Source of the DNA: a bacterium
GTDB taxonomy: Bacteria > Planctomycetota > UBA1135 > UBA2386
Assembly (NCBI GenBank): GCA_030432695.1
Contig: JAUILN010000022.1
Coordinates: 1 to 64,000, forward strand
Direction of reading: 5' to 3'
Length of the DNA: 64,000 bases
Of the stretch, positions 27,622 to 36,038 are shown piece after piece. A program made the position numbers and the translations under genes. The notes beneath the pieces were generated by a model. That model ran no database searches and was not told the DNA's origin. It saw nothing but the letters and a program-made list of their open reading frames with translations. Numbering within the stretch: position 1 is the stretch's first letter; every line of letters begins with the position of its first letter.

Positions 27622-29373
27622 ATGAGATCGTCCCGGAATCCACTGCTGGCGCTCGCAGCGCTCACGGCCCCGCTCGGCCTGTGTGTGGTGGGGTTGGCGG
27701 TGCAGCTCTCGGGCTGGCCGGCGCACCAGGCGGCGCGCGAGGTCGGGGAGGCGGAGGAGCGGGCGCGGGTGCTCGAGGCGGCGTGGGAGCGGGCGGTGGA
27801 GGAGTGGCGGAGCCTGCCGGCGTTGACCGTCTTGCATCCGGGAGCCGCCGCGCCGTTCGCGCGGTTCGCCGACTCGGAGGGTCCAGGCGAAGAAGATGCC
27901 CGCGGCGCGATCCTGACCGAACTGGTGGTCGCGGGTCGCTACGACGCTGCGCTGGCATTCCACGAGGCGATGGGGCGAGACCGGCCGGAGACCCCGTTGA
28001 TGCGCTGGGCGGTGGCGCGCGCGTTGGCGGGCCTCGATCGACGGGAGGAGGCGCGGGCGGTCGGCAGGGAGTTGCTCGATGCGGACGAGTCCGCGGAGTT
28101 GGCCGCCGCGCGGGTCGACGGCCTGCCGCTGGCAGGACTGGTGGCCCGGTGGATGGTGCGCTGGTCGGTCGCGGCGAGTGATCGCGAGGCTGCGGAGGCG
28201 GCGCGCGATCTCATCGTGCATGGCCTGGCCCCGGTGCCGGCCTTCGCGGCGGAGGAACTGCTGGCCGAGTGGCAGCGACTGGGCGTGGCGCCGCATCCGC
28301 TGGCCGGGTCGTCGTGGGAGATCGCGGCGGCGTGGATGGCCTCTCACGAGGAGGTGCCCGGTGCGTGGTCGCGCGAGGGTGGCGCGCTGTGGGTTCCGCG
28401 TGCGGAAGGCGCACTCGTCGTGGTGCCGCCGAGCCTCTGGTCGGCCTGGCTCGCGACGCTCCAGCGGCCGGGTGCCGACGGCTACTTCCTCGAGTCCGAT
28501 GAACATCCGAACCGGCTGGCGACTGCCGAGCTGACCGGTCTCGCGCGCTTCGCGGTGCGGTTCCGTGGCACGCGCGACAGCGAACTCCTGAGCGGGCTGT
28601 CGTGGCTGCTGATCGGGTTCGGTGCGCTGGGCACGTTGGGTGGCGCGCTGTTGCTGTGGCGGGTGGCGCGGCGCGAGGTGGCGCTGTTGCGCATGCGTCA
28701 GGCCTTCGTCGATCAGGTCAGTCATGACCTGCGCACGCCGTTGACCGCGCTGATGGTGAAGACCGAACTGCTGGCTTCGGGGCAGTTGCCCGAGCACAAG
28801 GTCGCCGGCTACCAGCGTAGTGTGCACCGCGAGACGGCGCGGCTGGCGGAGGTGGTGCACAGCGTGCTCGACTTCGCGCGGCTGGAGCGGGCTGGGGTGC
28901 CGATACCGCTCGGGCCGGTGCCGGTGCGCGAGGTGTTGGCGGAGGCGTTCCGTGGCGCGCGGGAGCTGCTCGAGGCGCAGGGTTGTCGGGTGGCGGTCGA
29001 CGTGGGGCGCGATCTGCCGCCGCTCGCCGCGAACCGCCCGCTGTTGGTGCGCGCGCTGCGCAACCTGCTGGAGAACGCGGCGCACCACGCGCCGGGCAGC
29101 GAGGTGTCGGTGGCCGTGCGGGTGCTCGGGGAGACGCGGCTGGAGCTGGTGGTCGCCGACCGGGGGCCGGGGCTCGGGGTCCGCGATCCGCGGGTGCTGT
29201 TCGAGGCCGGGCGGCGCGGACCGGTCGGCGAGCACGGCAGTGGGCATGGGCTGGGGCTGTCGGTGGTCGCGCAGGCGGTGGCGGCGCACGGCGGCGAGAT
29301 CACGGCGTGCGAGCGGGAGGGCGGTGGCGCGCTGTTCCGGCTGGTGCTGCCGGTCGAGGGGGAGGCGGCGTGA
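27622..29373 (+). CDS. membrane sensor histidine kinase
   Basis: ATG at 27622 gives 583 residues. Two transmembrane helices (about 8-30 and 327-349) flank a roughly 300-residue helical sensor region. The phosphoacceptor is His368 in VSHDLRTPL, followed by an N box (LRNLLENAAHHAPG), G1 (DRGPGLG) and G2 (GSGHGLGLSVV). The ORF opens nine bases upstream with GTG, but the ATG fits the signal anchor better. Its stop overlaps the start of the response regulator (GTGA), so the pair is co-translated. The signal sensed is unknown. Confidence 0.95.
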   Translation: MRSSRNPLLALAALTAPLGLCVVGLAVQLSGWPAHQAAREVGEAEERARVLEAAWERAVEEWRSLPALTVLHPGAAAPFARFADSEGPGEEDARGAILTELVVAGRYDAALAFHEAMGRDRPETPLMRWAVARALAGLDRREEARAVGRELLDADESAELAAARVDGLPLAGLVARWMVRWSVAASDREAAEAARDLIVHGLAPVPAFAAEELLAEWQRLGVAPHPLAGSSWEIAAAWMASHEEVPGAWSREGGALWVPRAEGALVVVPPSLWSAWLATLQRPGADGYFLESDEHPNRLATAELTGLARFAVRFRGTRDSELLSGLSWLLIGFGALGTLGGALLLWRVARREVALLRMRQAFVDQVSHDLRTPLTALMVKTELLASGQLPEHKVAGYQRSVHRETARLAEVVHSVLDFARLERAGVPIPLGPVPVREVLAEAFRGARELLEAQGCRVAVDVGRDLPPLAANRPLLVRALRNLLENAAHHAPGSEVSVAVRVLGETRLELVVADRGPGLGVRDPRVLFEAGRRGPVGEHGSGHGLGLSVVAQAVAAHGGEITACEREGGGALFRLVLPVEGEAA

Positions 29374-30059
29374 GCGGGGTCCTGCCGGTGCTGGTCGTGG
29401 AGGACGACGCGTCGATCCGCGAAGGGTTGGTGGATTCGTTCACCGCGCGCGACCAGCCGGTCGACGTGGCGGTGGATGGGGAGATGGCGCTGGAGCGGCT
29501 CACGGGTGATGCCCGCTACCGCGCGGTGGTCCTCGACCTGAAGTTGCCGCGGATGGATGGACTGGAGGTGTTGCGGCGGATCCGCGCGGCGGGCAACTCG
29601 ACTCCGGTGGTGGTGGTGACCGCGCGCGGCGAGGAGGCGCAGCGCATCGAGGGTCTGCAGGCGGGTGCCGACGACTACCTGGTGAAGCCGTTTTCGCTGG
29701 CCGAGCTGCACGCGCGCATCGAGGCGGTGGTGCGGCGGGTGGAGGGGCGCTTCGGTGCGGCCATGCGGCTCGGCGATGCGGAGATCGATCTGCCGGGCTT
29801 GGAGGTGCGGCGTGGGGGCGAGGTCTTCCGTCTCAAGCCGCGCGAAGCCGATCTGCTGCGGTTGCTGCTGGAGCGGGCGGGCGAGGTGCTGGACCGCGCG
29901 ACGATCCTCAAGGAGGTCTGGGGCTACGACCGCTTCCCCACCACGCGGACCGTCGACACGCATGTGTTCTCGCTGCGGCGGAAGCTCGAGGCGAACCCGG
30001 AGGAGCCGGTGCACTTGCTGACGGTGCATGGGGTGGGGTATCGGCTCGTGCGCGGGTGA
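29370..30059 (+). CDS. OmpR/PhoB-type response regulator
   Basis: GTG start at 29370 overlaps the kinase stop. The 229-residue protein has a receiver domain (acid pocket Glu11-Asp12-Asp13, phosphoacceptor Asp56 in VVLDLKLPRMDG, Thr84, Lys106) and a winged-helix DNA-binding domain (LKPREADLLRLLLERAGEV ... VDTHVFSLRRKL ... GVGYRLVRG). It should bind tandem direct repeats, and candidate sites lie upstream of its own operon. The stop codon TGA is inside the first unit of the 188-bp repeat array, which starts at 30056. Confidence 0.96.
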   Translation: MSGVLPVLVVEDDASIREGLVDSFTARDQPVDVAVDGEMALERLTGDARYRAVVLDLKLPRMDGLEVLRRIRAAGNSTPVVVVTARGEEAQRIEGLQAGADDYLVKPFSLAELHARIEAVVRRVEGRFGAAMRLGDAEIDLPGLEVRRGGEVFRLKPREADLLRLLLERAGEVLDRATILKEVWGYDRFPTTRTVDTHVFSLRRKLEANPEEPVHLLTVHGVGYRLVRG

Positions 30060-30679
30060 GTGGTGTGCCTCGCAAAGTCTGTCGTGGTTGGTGCCAGGCA
30101 CGGATCGCGACAGACTTGCTTGGCCTGGCGCGTTCGGTGCCAGGCACCGCAGCCAACACAACGGCAGGGCGGAGAGGGCGGATGACGGTGGCCGGCCGTT
30201 GTGTCAGCCGCTGTGCCAGGCACCGAAAGCGCCAGGTGCGTGGGTGAGTGGTGTGCCTCGCAAAGTCTGTCGTGGTTGGTGCCAGGCACGGATCGCGACA
30301 GACTTGCTTGGCCTGGCGCGTTCGGTGCCAGGCACCGCAGCCAACACAACGGCAGGGCGGAGAGTGCGGACGACGGTGGCCGGCCGTTGTGTCAGCCGCT
30401 GTGCCAGGCACCGAAAGCGCCAGGTGCGTGGTGAGTGGTGTGCCGCTCGAAGTCTGTCGTGGTTGGTGCCAGGCACGGATCGCGACAGACTTGCTCGGCC
30501 TGGCGCGTTCGGTGCCAGGCACCGCAGCCAACACAACGGCAGGGCGGAGAGGGCGGATGACGGTGGCCGGCCGTTGTGTCAGCCGCTGTGCCAGGCACCG
30601 AAAGCGCCAGGTGCGTGGGTGAGTGGTGCGCCTCGCAAAGTCTGTCGCGGTTGGTGCCAGGCACGGACTGCGACAGATT
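30056..30679 (+). repeat. tandem array of ~188-bp hairpin-rich units (REP-like)
   Basis: Units begin GTGAGTGG at 30056, 30244, 30431 and 30619, spaced 188, 187 and 188 bp; the fourth is cut off near 30679. Units 1-3 are nearly identical. Each full unit holds three GTGCCAGGCAC cores and two inverted repeats: a 48-nt one (30072-30119 in unit 1) with arms AAGTCTGTCG/CGACAGACTT, and a 113-nt one (30124-30236) with outer arms CCTGGCGC/GCGCCAGG and inner arms ACACAACGGC/GCCGTTGTGT. The array fills the convergent gap between the regulator gene and the lipoprotein operon. No gene is visible in it. Confidence 0.95.
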
Positions 30680-30706
30680 CGGTCGGCTTGAGGTGCGCGG
30701 TGCGCT

Positions 30707-31543
30707 TCAGGGTGACGTGCGCGTGCGTTGTTCGAGCAGGCCGGCTTCGACAGACTTGCCGTCGACCAACCAGCGGATGGTGAACTCGACGGTCTCGTCG
30801 CGGCGGGTGTCGGCGGGGCGGGGCTCGGGGAGGCTGCTGCGCTGACGGAGCTGGATCGAGGCGTGGGTCTCGTCGGGGGCGCGCGCGGTGAGGGCTGCGA
30901 TGTCATCGCCGAAGGTGTCGACGAGCAGGGTCGAGAGCGCGGCAGGAACCTCGAGCGGTGCGAGCCGCAGATGGCCTTCGACCTTCCAGATCAGGGAGTC
31001 GTCGTAGGGCAGCAGGCCGGTGGCGTGCGCGTAGCCGCTGCTCCGGTCGGGAGCGACCTGGAGACCGCGCAGCGGTCCGGCGACGGCCGAGTCGAGGAAC
31101 GCGCGGACGTCGAGCACCCAGCTCGCACCGCCGGCGACGTCGCGGCCCGGGTGCAGCGGATCGTCGATCCAGGCCAGGGCGACGCGCTCGGTTTCGTGGT
31201 CGAGCAGGCGATCGAGGCCGGGCACCGTTGGACCCGCGATCGACCAGTCGCCGTCGTCGACCCTCACCGAGACCTGCGGTTGCCGCGGGATGGTGTCCTC
31301 GGTGGTCGTGACGGCATCGAGCCGCAAGCGCACCTCACGCCGTGCGCCCTGCTCGCAGCCGAGCGTGGTCCACAGCGTTCGGGCCACTTCGATCCGCCGT
31401 GCTCCCGGCGGCTCCGGCACCCGCAGTGGCACTTCGATCTCGAGGAACGGCGAGTTCTCGGCCTCTGCCTCGGTGACCGTGCAGCCGGGCAGCAAACCGA
31501 GGAAGGCGAGCGTCGTGCAGCCTGCGGCGATCGCGCGTCTCAT
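30707..31543 (-). CDS. lipoprotein, last gene of exported-protein operon
   Basis: ATG at 31543 overlaps the upstream stop (ATGA). The lipobox is LGLLPGC (Cys21). The 278-residue product is mostly beta-rich (EIEVPLRVPEPPG, WVLDVRAFLDS, SIQLRQRSS) without a recognisable enzyme motif. It is the final gene of a six-gene unit, all of whose products appear exported. Its 3' end faces the 188-bp repeat array across 27 bp. Function unknown. Confidence 0.75.
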   Translation of the reverse strand: MRRAIAAGCTTLAFLGLLPGCTVTEAEAENSPFLEIEVPLRVPEPPGARRIEVARTLWTTLGCEQGARREVRLRLDAVTTTEDTIPRQPQVSVRVDDGDWSIAGPTVPGLDRLLDHETERVALAWIDDPLHPGRDVAGGASWVLDVRAFLDSAVAGPLRGLQVAPDRSSGYAHATGLLPYDDSLIWKVEGHLRLAPLEVPAALSTLLVDTFGDDIAALTARAPDETHASIQLRQRSSLPEPRPADTRRDETVEFTIRWLVDGKSVEAGLLEQRTRTSP

Positions 31544-31956
31544 CGCCCTTCTCCCTGCAGCAACCGGCTGCGCCTCGACCGCACCCGCTCCGGGGCCTCC
31601 AGCACCCGCACCGGTCGTCCGCGGACCCGGTAGCCGCGGTAGCCGTAGACGAGTGGCACGTAGAACCACTCCTTCTCGACCACCACGTCGACCAGCACGT
31701 CTCCCGGCGACTTGCGCAATGCAGCTTGCAGCGCGGCATCGATCGCGGGCGGGTCCTGGAAAGGCACCACCACGTAGACGTTCATGAAGTCCTCGGCCTC
31801 GACCATGGGCAGCTCCTCGGCGTCCTCGGGCAGGTCGACGGCCTGGACCGGGAAGTCGGCGAGCATCGCGAAGCGACCCACCTCGGTGACGCAGCCCGCG
31901 GCGAGCAGAACGACGAGCAGGCTCGCGAGCCGGAGCGCACCCGGCAGCCAACTCAT
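31540..31956 (-). CDS. small lipoprotein, paralogue-like to its neighbour
   Basis: ATG at 31956 overlaps the upstream stop by four bases, and its own stop overlaps the next start. The lipobox is LLAAGC (Cys22). The 138-residue product has FMNVYVVVPFQDPP, then ALRKSPGDVLVDVVVEKEWFYVPLVYGY. The last segment aligns in pattern with TGGRDDVVLVDVEVRRSFWWAVLFG of the neighbouring gene (about 20 residues upstream of each C-terminal tail), so the two look like duplicated folds. Function unknown. Confidence 0.75.
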   Translation of the reverse strand: MSWLPGALRLASLLVVLLAAGCVTEVGRFAMLADFPVQAVDLPEDAEELPMVEAEDFMNVYVVVPFQDPPAIDAALQAALRKSPGDVLVDVVVEKEWFYVPLVYGYRGYRVRGRPVRVLEAPERVRSRRSRLLQGEGR

Positions 31957-32339
31957 CGTTCGGCCTCCTGCTGGACGTCGGCCTGCGCTGGCAACGGCAC
32001 GCACACCGCGCGCATCTGCCGGTTCACGTTGCCGAACAGCACCGCCCACCAGAACGACCGGCGGACCTCCACGTCGACCAGCACCACGTCGTCCCGCCCG
32101 CCCGTCGCCGCGGTGACCATCTCGGCGAGGTTGGTCTCGTTCACGGGGAACAGCAGCACGATCGGGGTGTCGCGGGACACCTCGACGGTCGCTCCCTCGG
32201 CGGCCCGGCTCAGGTCGACGCGCCGCGGATCCACGTTCTCGGGGACCAGCAGCGACAGCTGCAGTTCCATCGACTGGCACGACACGAGCGCCAACGTCGG
32301 GATCGCGATCGAGATCATCCTTCGCAGCCCCCTGATCAT
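31953..32339 (-). CDS. small lipoprotein, paralogue-like to its neighbour
   Basis: ATG at 32339 overlaps the peptidase stop (ATGA); an internal ATG at 32318 is a shorter alternative. The lipobox is LALVSC (Cys21). The 128-residue product includes TPIVLLFPVNETNLAEMV, then DDVVLVDVEVRRSFWWAVLFG. It shares that late segment pattern with the next gene. Both belong to the coupled operon with an M14 peptidase and a SYLF protein. No function is known to me. Confidence 0.75.
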   Translation of the reverse strand: MIRGLRRMISIAIPTLALVSCQSMELQLSLLVPENVDPRRVDLSRAAEGATVEVSRDTPIVLLFPVNETNLAEMVTAATGGRDDVVLVDVEVRRSFWWAVLFGNVNRQMRAVCVPLPAQADVQQEAER

Positions 32340-33631
32340 CGCTTCGTCTCCGTGGTCTCCGCCCACTCGCGAGCCCGTTGGCGCGCCTTGGCCATCTTCT
32401 GGTAGGCGAGCCGGCCCTCGTCGTGGAGCCACCCGCCGGGCAGCAGCAGGTCGTGGACCGCCTGCAGTCCGCCATCCATCCCGTTCAGGATCTCGTAGAC
32501 CCGCGCGTCGATGCGATCCATCCGCTCGGCGAGCGAGTCGATCGCGCCGTACGGATCGTCGGCGATCTCGATCGCGCAGAGGTTCGGCACCACCGTCTCC
32601 AGGAAGAACAGGTTCACGTCGGGCTGCTCGAAGTAGGTGGCGCCCAGCGTCTCCGCCACTTCCACGGTCATCGACAAGCTCGGCGTCTTGTAGATCGACC
32701 GGTCGGCGAGCCCGCGGTCGCCCTGCATCCAGTCGTCGAAGTCGCCGTTCGGCAGGCGACCGTGGACCGGGATCATCCCGGACGCCGGATTGCCGTAGGC
32801 GTAGCCGTTCAGCTCCGACGCCGCCGTGCAGAACGCCTGGTAGAACTGGATGTCCTCCGGATCCCGCGGCTCGTAGCTGATCGGATACAGGTACTGGTTG
32901 CCGAAGGTATGGAAGGTGAAGCACACCCTCACGTCGCGGCGCATCACCAGGTCGTGCAGCGCGCGCGACTCGGGCTCGGAGATCGGCTCCGGTCCGCGAT
33001 ACATCGCGCTGTCTGGGTTGGGCGACGAGCCGCCTCCCTCGTGACCCCAGGCCAGCGGGAAGTTGCGGTTCAGGTCGACGCCGGTGCTCCGCCAGCGCGC
33101 GCCGACCACCGGGCGCCGGTTCTTCCGCCACCACAGCGGCCCGCCCGCATAGAAGTAGTCGAGGCCGTCGGGATTGAGGATCGGGACCACCCACACGTTG
33201 CGGTCCTCGACCAGTTCGCCGAGCTCGTCCCAGGCGACGACCAGGAACACCAGGAAGCGCAGCACCGTCTCGGTCGAGGCCGGCTCGCAGCCGTGGGTGC
33301 CGCCGATGAACAGCACGTCCGGTCGGTCGAAGCCGGGGTCGGCGATGTCGTTGGCGATGCGCATCGCGAGGATCGGCCGCCCTTCGTGGGTCAGGCCGAT
33401 GCCCTCGACCTCGGTCCGCTCCGGATACCGCGCATGCAGGGCCAGCAGCACGCCTTCGATCTCGTCGGAGTCGTGGTGGCCCGGCAGTTCGGGATCCTGG
33501 CCGGGCAGCGTCGCCACCGCATTGAAGGTGTTGCTGATCCCGTAGGCGAGGCCTTCGGCCAGCACGCAGGAGGCGGTGGTGAGGCCGGTGAGGAGCAGCG
33601 CGAGGCGCGTGACGGGCTTCTTCCAGTTCAT
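32336..33631 (-). CDS. M14-family zinc carboxypeptidase, exported
   Basis: ATG at 33631 opens an exported protein of 431 residues (hydrophobic N-terminus, Cys22). The M14 zinc ligands are His113 and Glu116 in GTHGCEPAS, and His241 in FTFHTFG. Substrate residues DLNRNFPLAW (Arg189) are present, and a late FFLETVVPNLCAIE may hold the general base. The length is normal for an M14 peptidase. It probably trims C-terminal residues of peptides in the periplasm or outside. It is coupled to the small lipoprotein gene and lies 7 bp after the SYLF gene. Confidence 0.9.
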   Translation of the reverse strand: MNWKKPVTRLALLLTGLTTASCVLAEGLAYGISNTFNAVATLPGQDPELPGHHDSDEIEGVLLALHARYPERTEVEGIGLTHEGRPILAMRIANDIADPGFDRPDVLFIGGTHGCEPASTETVLRFLVFLVVAWDELGELVEDRNVWVVPILNPDGLDYFYAGGPLWWRKNRRPVVGARWRSTGVDLNRNFPLAWGHEGGGSSPNPDSAMYRGPEPISEPESRALHDLVMRRDVRVCFTFHTFGNQYLYPISYEPRDPEDIQFYQAFCTAASELNGYAYGNPASGMIPVHGRLPNGDFDDWMQGDRGLADRSIYKTPSLSMTVEVAETLGATYFEQPDVNLFFLETVVPNLCAIEIADDPYGAIDSLAERMDRIDARVYEILNGMDGGLQAVHDLLLPGGWLHDEGRLAYQKMAKARQRAREWAETTETKR

Positions 33632-33638
33632 CCCATGC

Positions 33639-34214
33639 CTAGTGCGGAGCGAAGCGAACGACCCGGACGGTAGCCGACACGCCGCCGCCGGTCTCGGCCA
33701 GTTCCACGGCGACGACGTCCTGATCGAGCGCGGACGAGTCGCGGCTCGCATCGATGCCCTGTCCCTCGAGGCTCGCGGTCGCCTTCGCCCCGGCCTGGAA
33801 CTGCCAGTCCCCGGTCCGGAACTTCTCGAAGGCCGCCTCGGTGCGGAAGGCGATCACCAGCGTCTCGGTGGTCGCCAGCGTGCCCCAGCCCCATTCCGCT
33901 CGGCGCACCGACATCAGCTCGGCGCGGTCGGTGCGGTGGTCGGTGACCACGCCGTAGCCCCCGCCGCCGCCGAGCCCGAGAGTCGGGAACAGCGGCAGCT
34001 TCACGTACCTGTAGAAGAACGTCGCGTGGCCGACCCCACCCAGCACGGTCTCCAGCAAGTCGCGATCTTGCGCATCGAGTCGCGCGAACACCTGGGCTTC
34101 CTCTTGGCGGACCAGCTCGAGGCGTTCGGCGTCGTTGTCGCCGTCCGGGGCGGCGAGACAGGCACCCGTGCCCAGCGACACGAGCACGCCCAGCACGGCA
34201 CGCGCGCTCCTCAT
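33639..34214 (-). CDS. SYLF (Ysc84-like) domain lipoprotein
   Basis: ATG at 34214 overlaps the preceding stop. The lipobox is SLGTGAC (Cys19). The 191-residue protein has a GGGGGYGVVTD segment, then WGWGTLATTETLVIAFRTEAAFEKFRTG and WQFQAGAKATASLEGQG. This is the order of the lipid-binding SYLF domain. Known SYLF proteins bind phosphoinositides or membranes; the bacterial role is unclear. It belongs to the six-gene exported operon. Domain call is fairly confident by pattern. Confidence 0.78.
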   Translation of the reverse strand: MRSARAVLGVLVSLGTGACLAAPDGDNDAERLELVRQEEAQVFARLDAQDRDLLETVLGGVGHATFFYRYVKLPLFPTLGLGGGGGYGVVTDHRTDRAELMSVRRAEWGWGTLATTETLVIAFRTEAAFEKFRTGDWQFQAGAKATASLEGQGIDASRDSSALDQDVVAVELAETGGGVSATVRVVRFAPH

Positions 34215-34723
34215 CGCACGAACTCCGCCACCGAGTCGCCCGCGGCGTCGATATGCATCTCGACGCGCAACCGGTCCTTGGTGGTGGTGACCGACAGCTC
34301 GCCGCGCAGTGGCTGGCCGGCGGCGTCCACGCCCTCCACCATGCCGACGAGCCGCTGCGAGGCGTCGGTCGGTCGCAGTGTTCCCTCGTGGTGCGCGCCG
34401 CCGTCGGCGAAGGTCCAGACCCGGTAGCCGTCGCCGGTCCGGTCCGGGGTCCAGAGCTGGCGGATCAGCTGCGGAACTCCGTCGTCGAAGCGGTAGACGA
34501 GCGTGGTCTCCAGGAACGTGCCGGCAAGCGCCGGGAAGATCCGGAGCGTGCCGGAGACCGGTCCCTCGTCGGCGGTGGGCGCGAGCTTCCACACTCCCGG
34601 CCAGGTCGAGAGTGGGCCGAAACCACGGAGTACCGTCGGTGCGGTCTGCGGCTCCGGATCGGGAGACGACGCGCACGCGGTGAGGGCCGCGAGCGTGGCG
34701 ACGAGGGCGAGCGGGCGGATCAT
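34211..34723 (-). CDS. DUF1579-like lipocalin-type lipoprotein
   Basis: The 170-residue product has a lipobox at Cys17 (LAALTAC). The mature part starts with WPGVWKLAPTADEGPVSGTLRI and continues with antiparallel-strand wording (TTLVYRFDDGVPQ, YRVWTFADGGAHHEGTL, GELSVTTTKDRLRVE), like small beta-barrel DUF1579/lipocalin-like families. Role unknown. It opens the six-gene operon and its stop overlaps the SYLF start. Confidence 0.7.
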   Translation of the reverse strand: MIRPLALVATLAALTACASSPDPEPQTAPTVLRGFGPLSTWPGVWKLAPTADEGPVSGTLRIFPALAGTFLETTLVYRFDDGVPQLIRQLWTPDRTGDGYRVWTFADGGAHHEGTLRPTDASQRLVGMVEGVDAAGQPLRGELSVTTTKDRLRVEMHIDAAGDSVAEFVR

Positions 34724-34796
34724 GGCGTCGGCACCCCTTGTACCGTCCGGCGCCGGGTCGGCCCTGCCCGATTCGGGAGTCCGGCCGCGACGACGG

Positions 34797-36014
34797 CTAC
34801 CCGTCGTCGGGCGGTGCGACCCGCTCGCGCGTCTTCCACACCGCCGACACCGGGGCCTCCCGCGGCCAGACCAGTTCAGGCAGCGGGCCGATGCGGTCGG
34901 TGCGGAAGTCGTGCAGGTGGATCTCGAAGACGTCGTCCATCGTCGGCCGTCCCTCGGGGAGCAGTCCGCGCTTGCCGAGTCCGTCGACGAGTTTGTCGAA
35001 GCGCCGCTTCCAGAGGCCCGTGAGGCGGTCGACCGCGGCGTCCCAGTCGTCGGTCTTCAGGTCGATGGTGAGGCTCTCGTAGGCCTGGAGGCCGCTGGGC
35101 CGGCGCGACGAGTTGCCCGGCGGCGAGGAGCAGCGCTCCAGCCAGCGCAGCAGCTGATCGTCCTGCTCGGAGAACGACGATCCGTGCGGTTCATCGAGGT
35201 ACTTCCGGCACACATGGCGGCGCACGAACGACGGTTCGCCGTCTCCTGGATAGGCGCGGGTGATCAGCTGGTCGCCGGGTTCGGGTGTCTCCGGGATCTT
35301 CCAGACCGCGATCGGCGGGAAGGCCTCGGGCAGTCGCGGCAGGTGGTGGCCACCGGTGCCCCAACCACCGCCGTGGCCGCGCGCGGAGCCCCGTCCGGCC
35401 AGGTCGTTGACGTTGAGGTCGACGGCGAGGCAGAGGTTGCTCACCAGGAACGTGACGAACTCGGGGCTGGGGTTCTGCGCCAAGAGGGTGCCGCAGGCTC
35501 GGTAGAGCCCCTGGGTGTCGCGGCCGTGGCAGGCCCGCAGCCATCTCAGCATGATCGGCTGTCGGCCTTCGGGGTGCCGCGCGATCAGAGTGAGCAGGGC
35601 CGGCCGGGAGGCCGCGTCCAGGTCGAGGGCTTCGAGCAGTTCGTCAGGTAGGTCGGCGCCGAAGCGACACAGCGCGTCGAGCAGGACGAGTCGCGCGCAG
35701 CGGACCTCGACGGTGTTGCGGTGGGCGAGCAGGCGCTCGAGGGCGTCGTGGATCAGCGGAACGACCTCGTGGAGACCGTGCTCACCGGCCAGGTAGCCGG
35801 CCCAGGCGAGCGTGCGCGGTTGTTCCGATTCGAAGCGGCTCTGGACGTCTTCGAGAAGAGGGCGGTCGAAGGAGGCCTCGAGGACCTCGGCCGGATCGGG
35901 CCTGGTCGCGCCGTCGTTCGTGGTGCGCGGCGCCTGCGCGATTCCTCGCGCCGGCAGCGCGTACGCGAGCAGCAGCATGGTGGCGAGCGCGGTCGTTCGG
36001 AAACGGCGGAACAT
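34797..36014 (-). CDS. exported helical protein, tandem paralogue A
   Basis: The 405-residue protein has a signal peptide (MFRRFRTTALATMLLLAYALPA). Key segments are SFDRPLLEDVQSRFESEQPRTLAWAGYLAGEHGL, LRCARLVLLDALCRFGADLP-like text, and a C-terminal RTDRIGPLPELVWP. All recur in the next gene, so the two are a tandem duplication. The N-terminal 200 residues look like helical HEAT-type repeats. No enzyme motif is evident. Function unknown. Confidence 0.75.
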   Translation of the reverse strand: MFRRFRTTALATMLLLAYALPARGIAQAPRTTNDGATRPDPAEVLEASFDRPLLEDVQSRFESEQPRTLAWAGYLAGEHGLHEVVPLIHDALERLLAHRNTVEVRCARLVLLDALCRFGADLPDELLEALDLDAASRPALLTLIARHPEGRQPIMLRWLRACHGRDTQGLYRACGTLLAQNPSPEFVTFLVSNLCLAVDLNVNDLAGRGSARGHGGGWGTGGHHLPRLPEAFPPIAVWKIPETPEPGDQLITRAYPGDGEPSFVRRHVCRKYLDEPHGSSFSEQDDQLLRWLERCSSPPGNSSRRPSGLQAYESLTIDLKTDDWDAAVDRLTGLWKRRFDKLVDGLGKRGLLPEGRPTMDDVFEIHLHDFRTDRIGPLPELVWPREAPVSAVWKTRERVAPPDDG

Positions 36015-36038
36015 GGGGTCAGCTGCGCTCGGAGCGCT

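Noticed and set aside
27502..29289. N-terminal extension of the HEAT-like gene across the histidine kinase
   Set aside because: The extended frame lies antisense to a complete kinase with all catalytic boxes and has no domain; the ATG at 27501 opens a signal peptide.
30056..30679. CRISPR array
   Set aside because: Units are about 188 bp and nearly identical throughout, without short repeats separated by unique spacers, and no cas gene is near.
33640..33670. Third copy of the dispersed repeat
   Set aside because: Only a core near GCGGAGCGAAGCGA is shared; the rest does not match and the bases form the end of the SYLF coding sequence.
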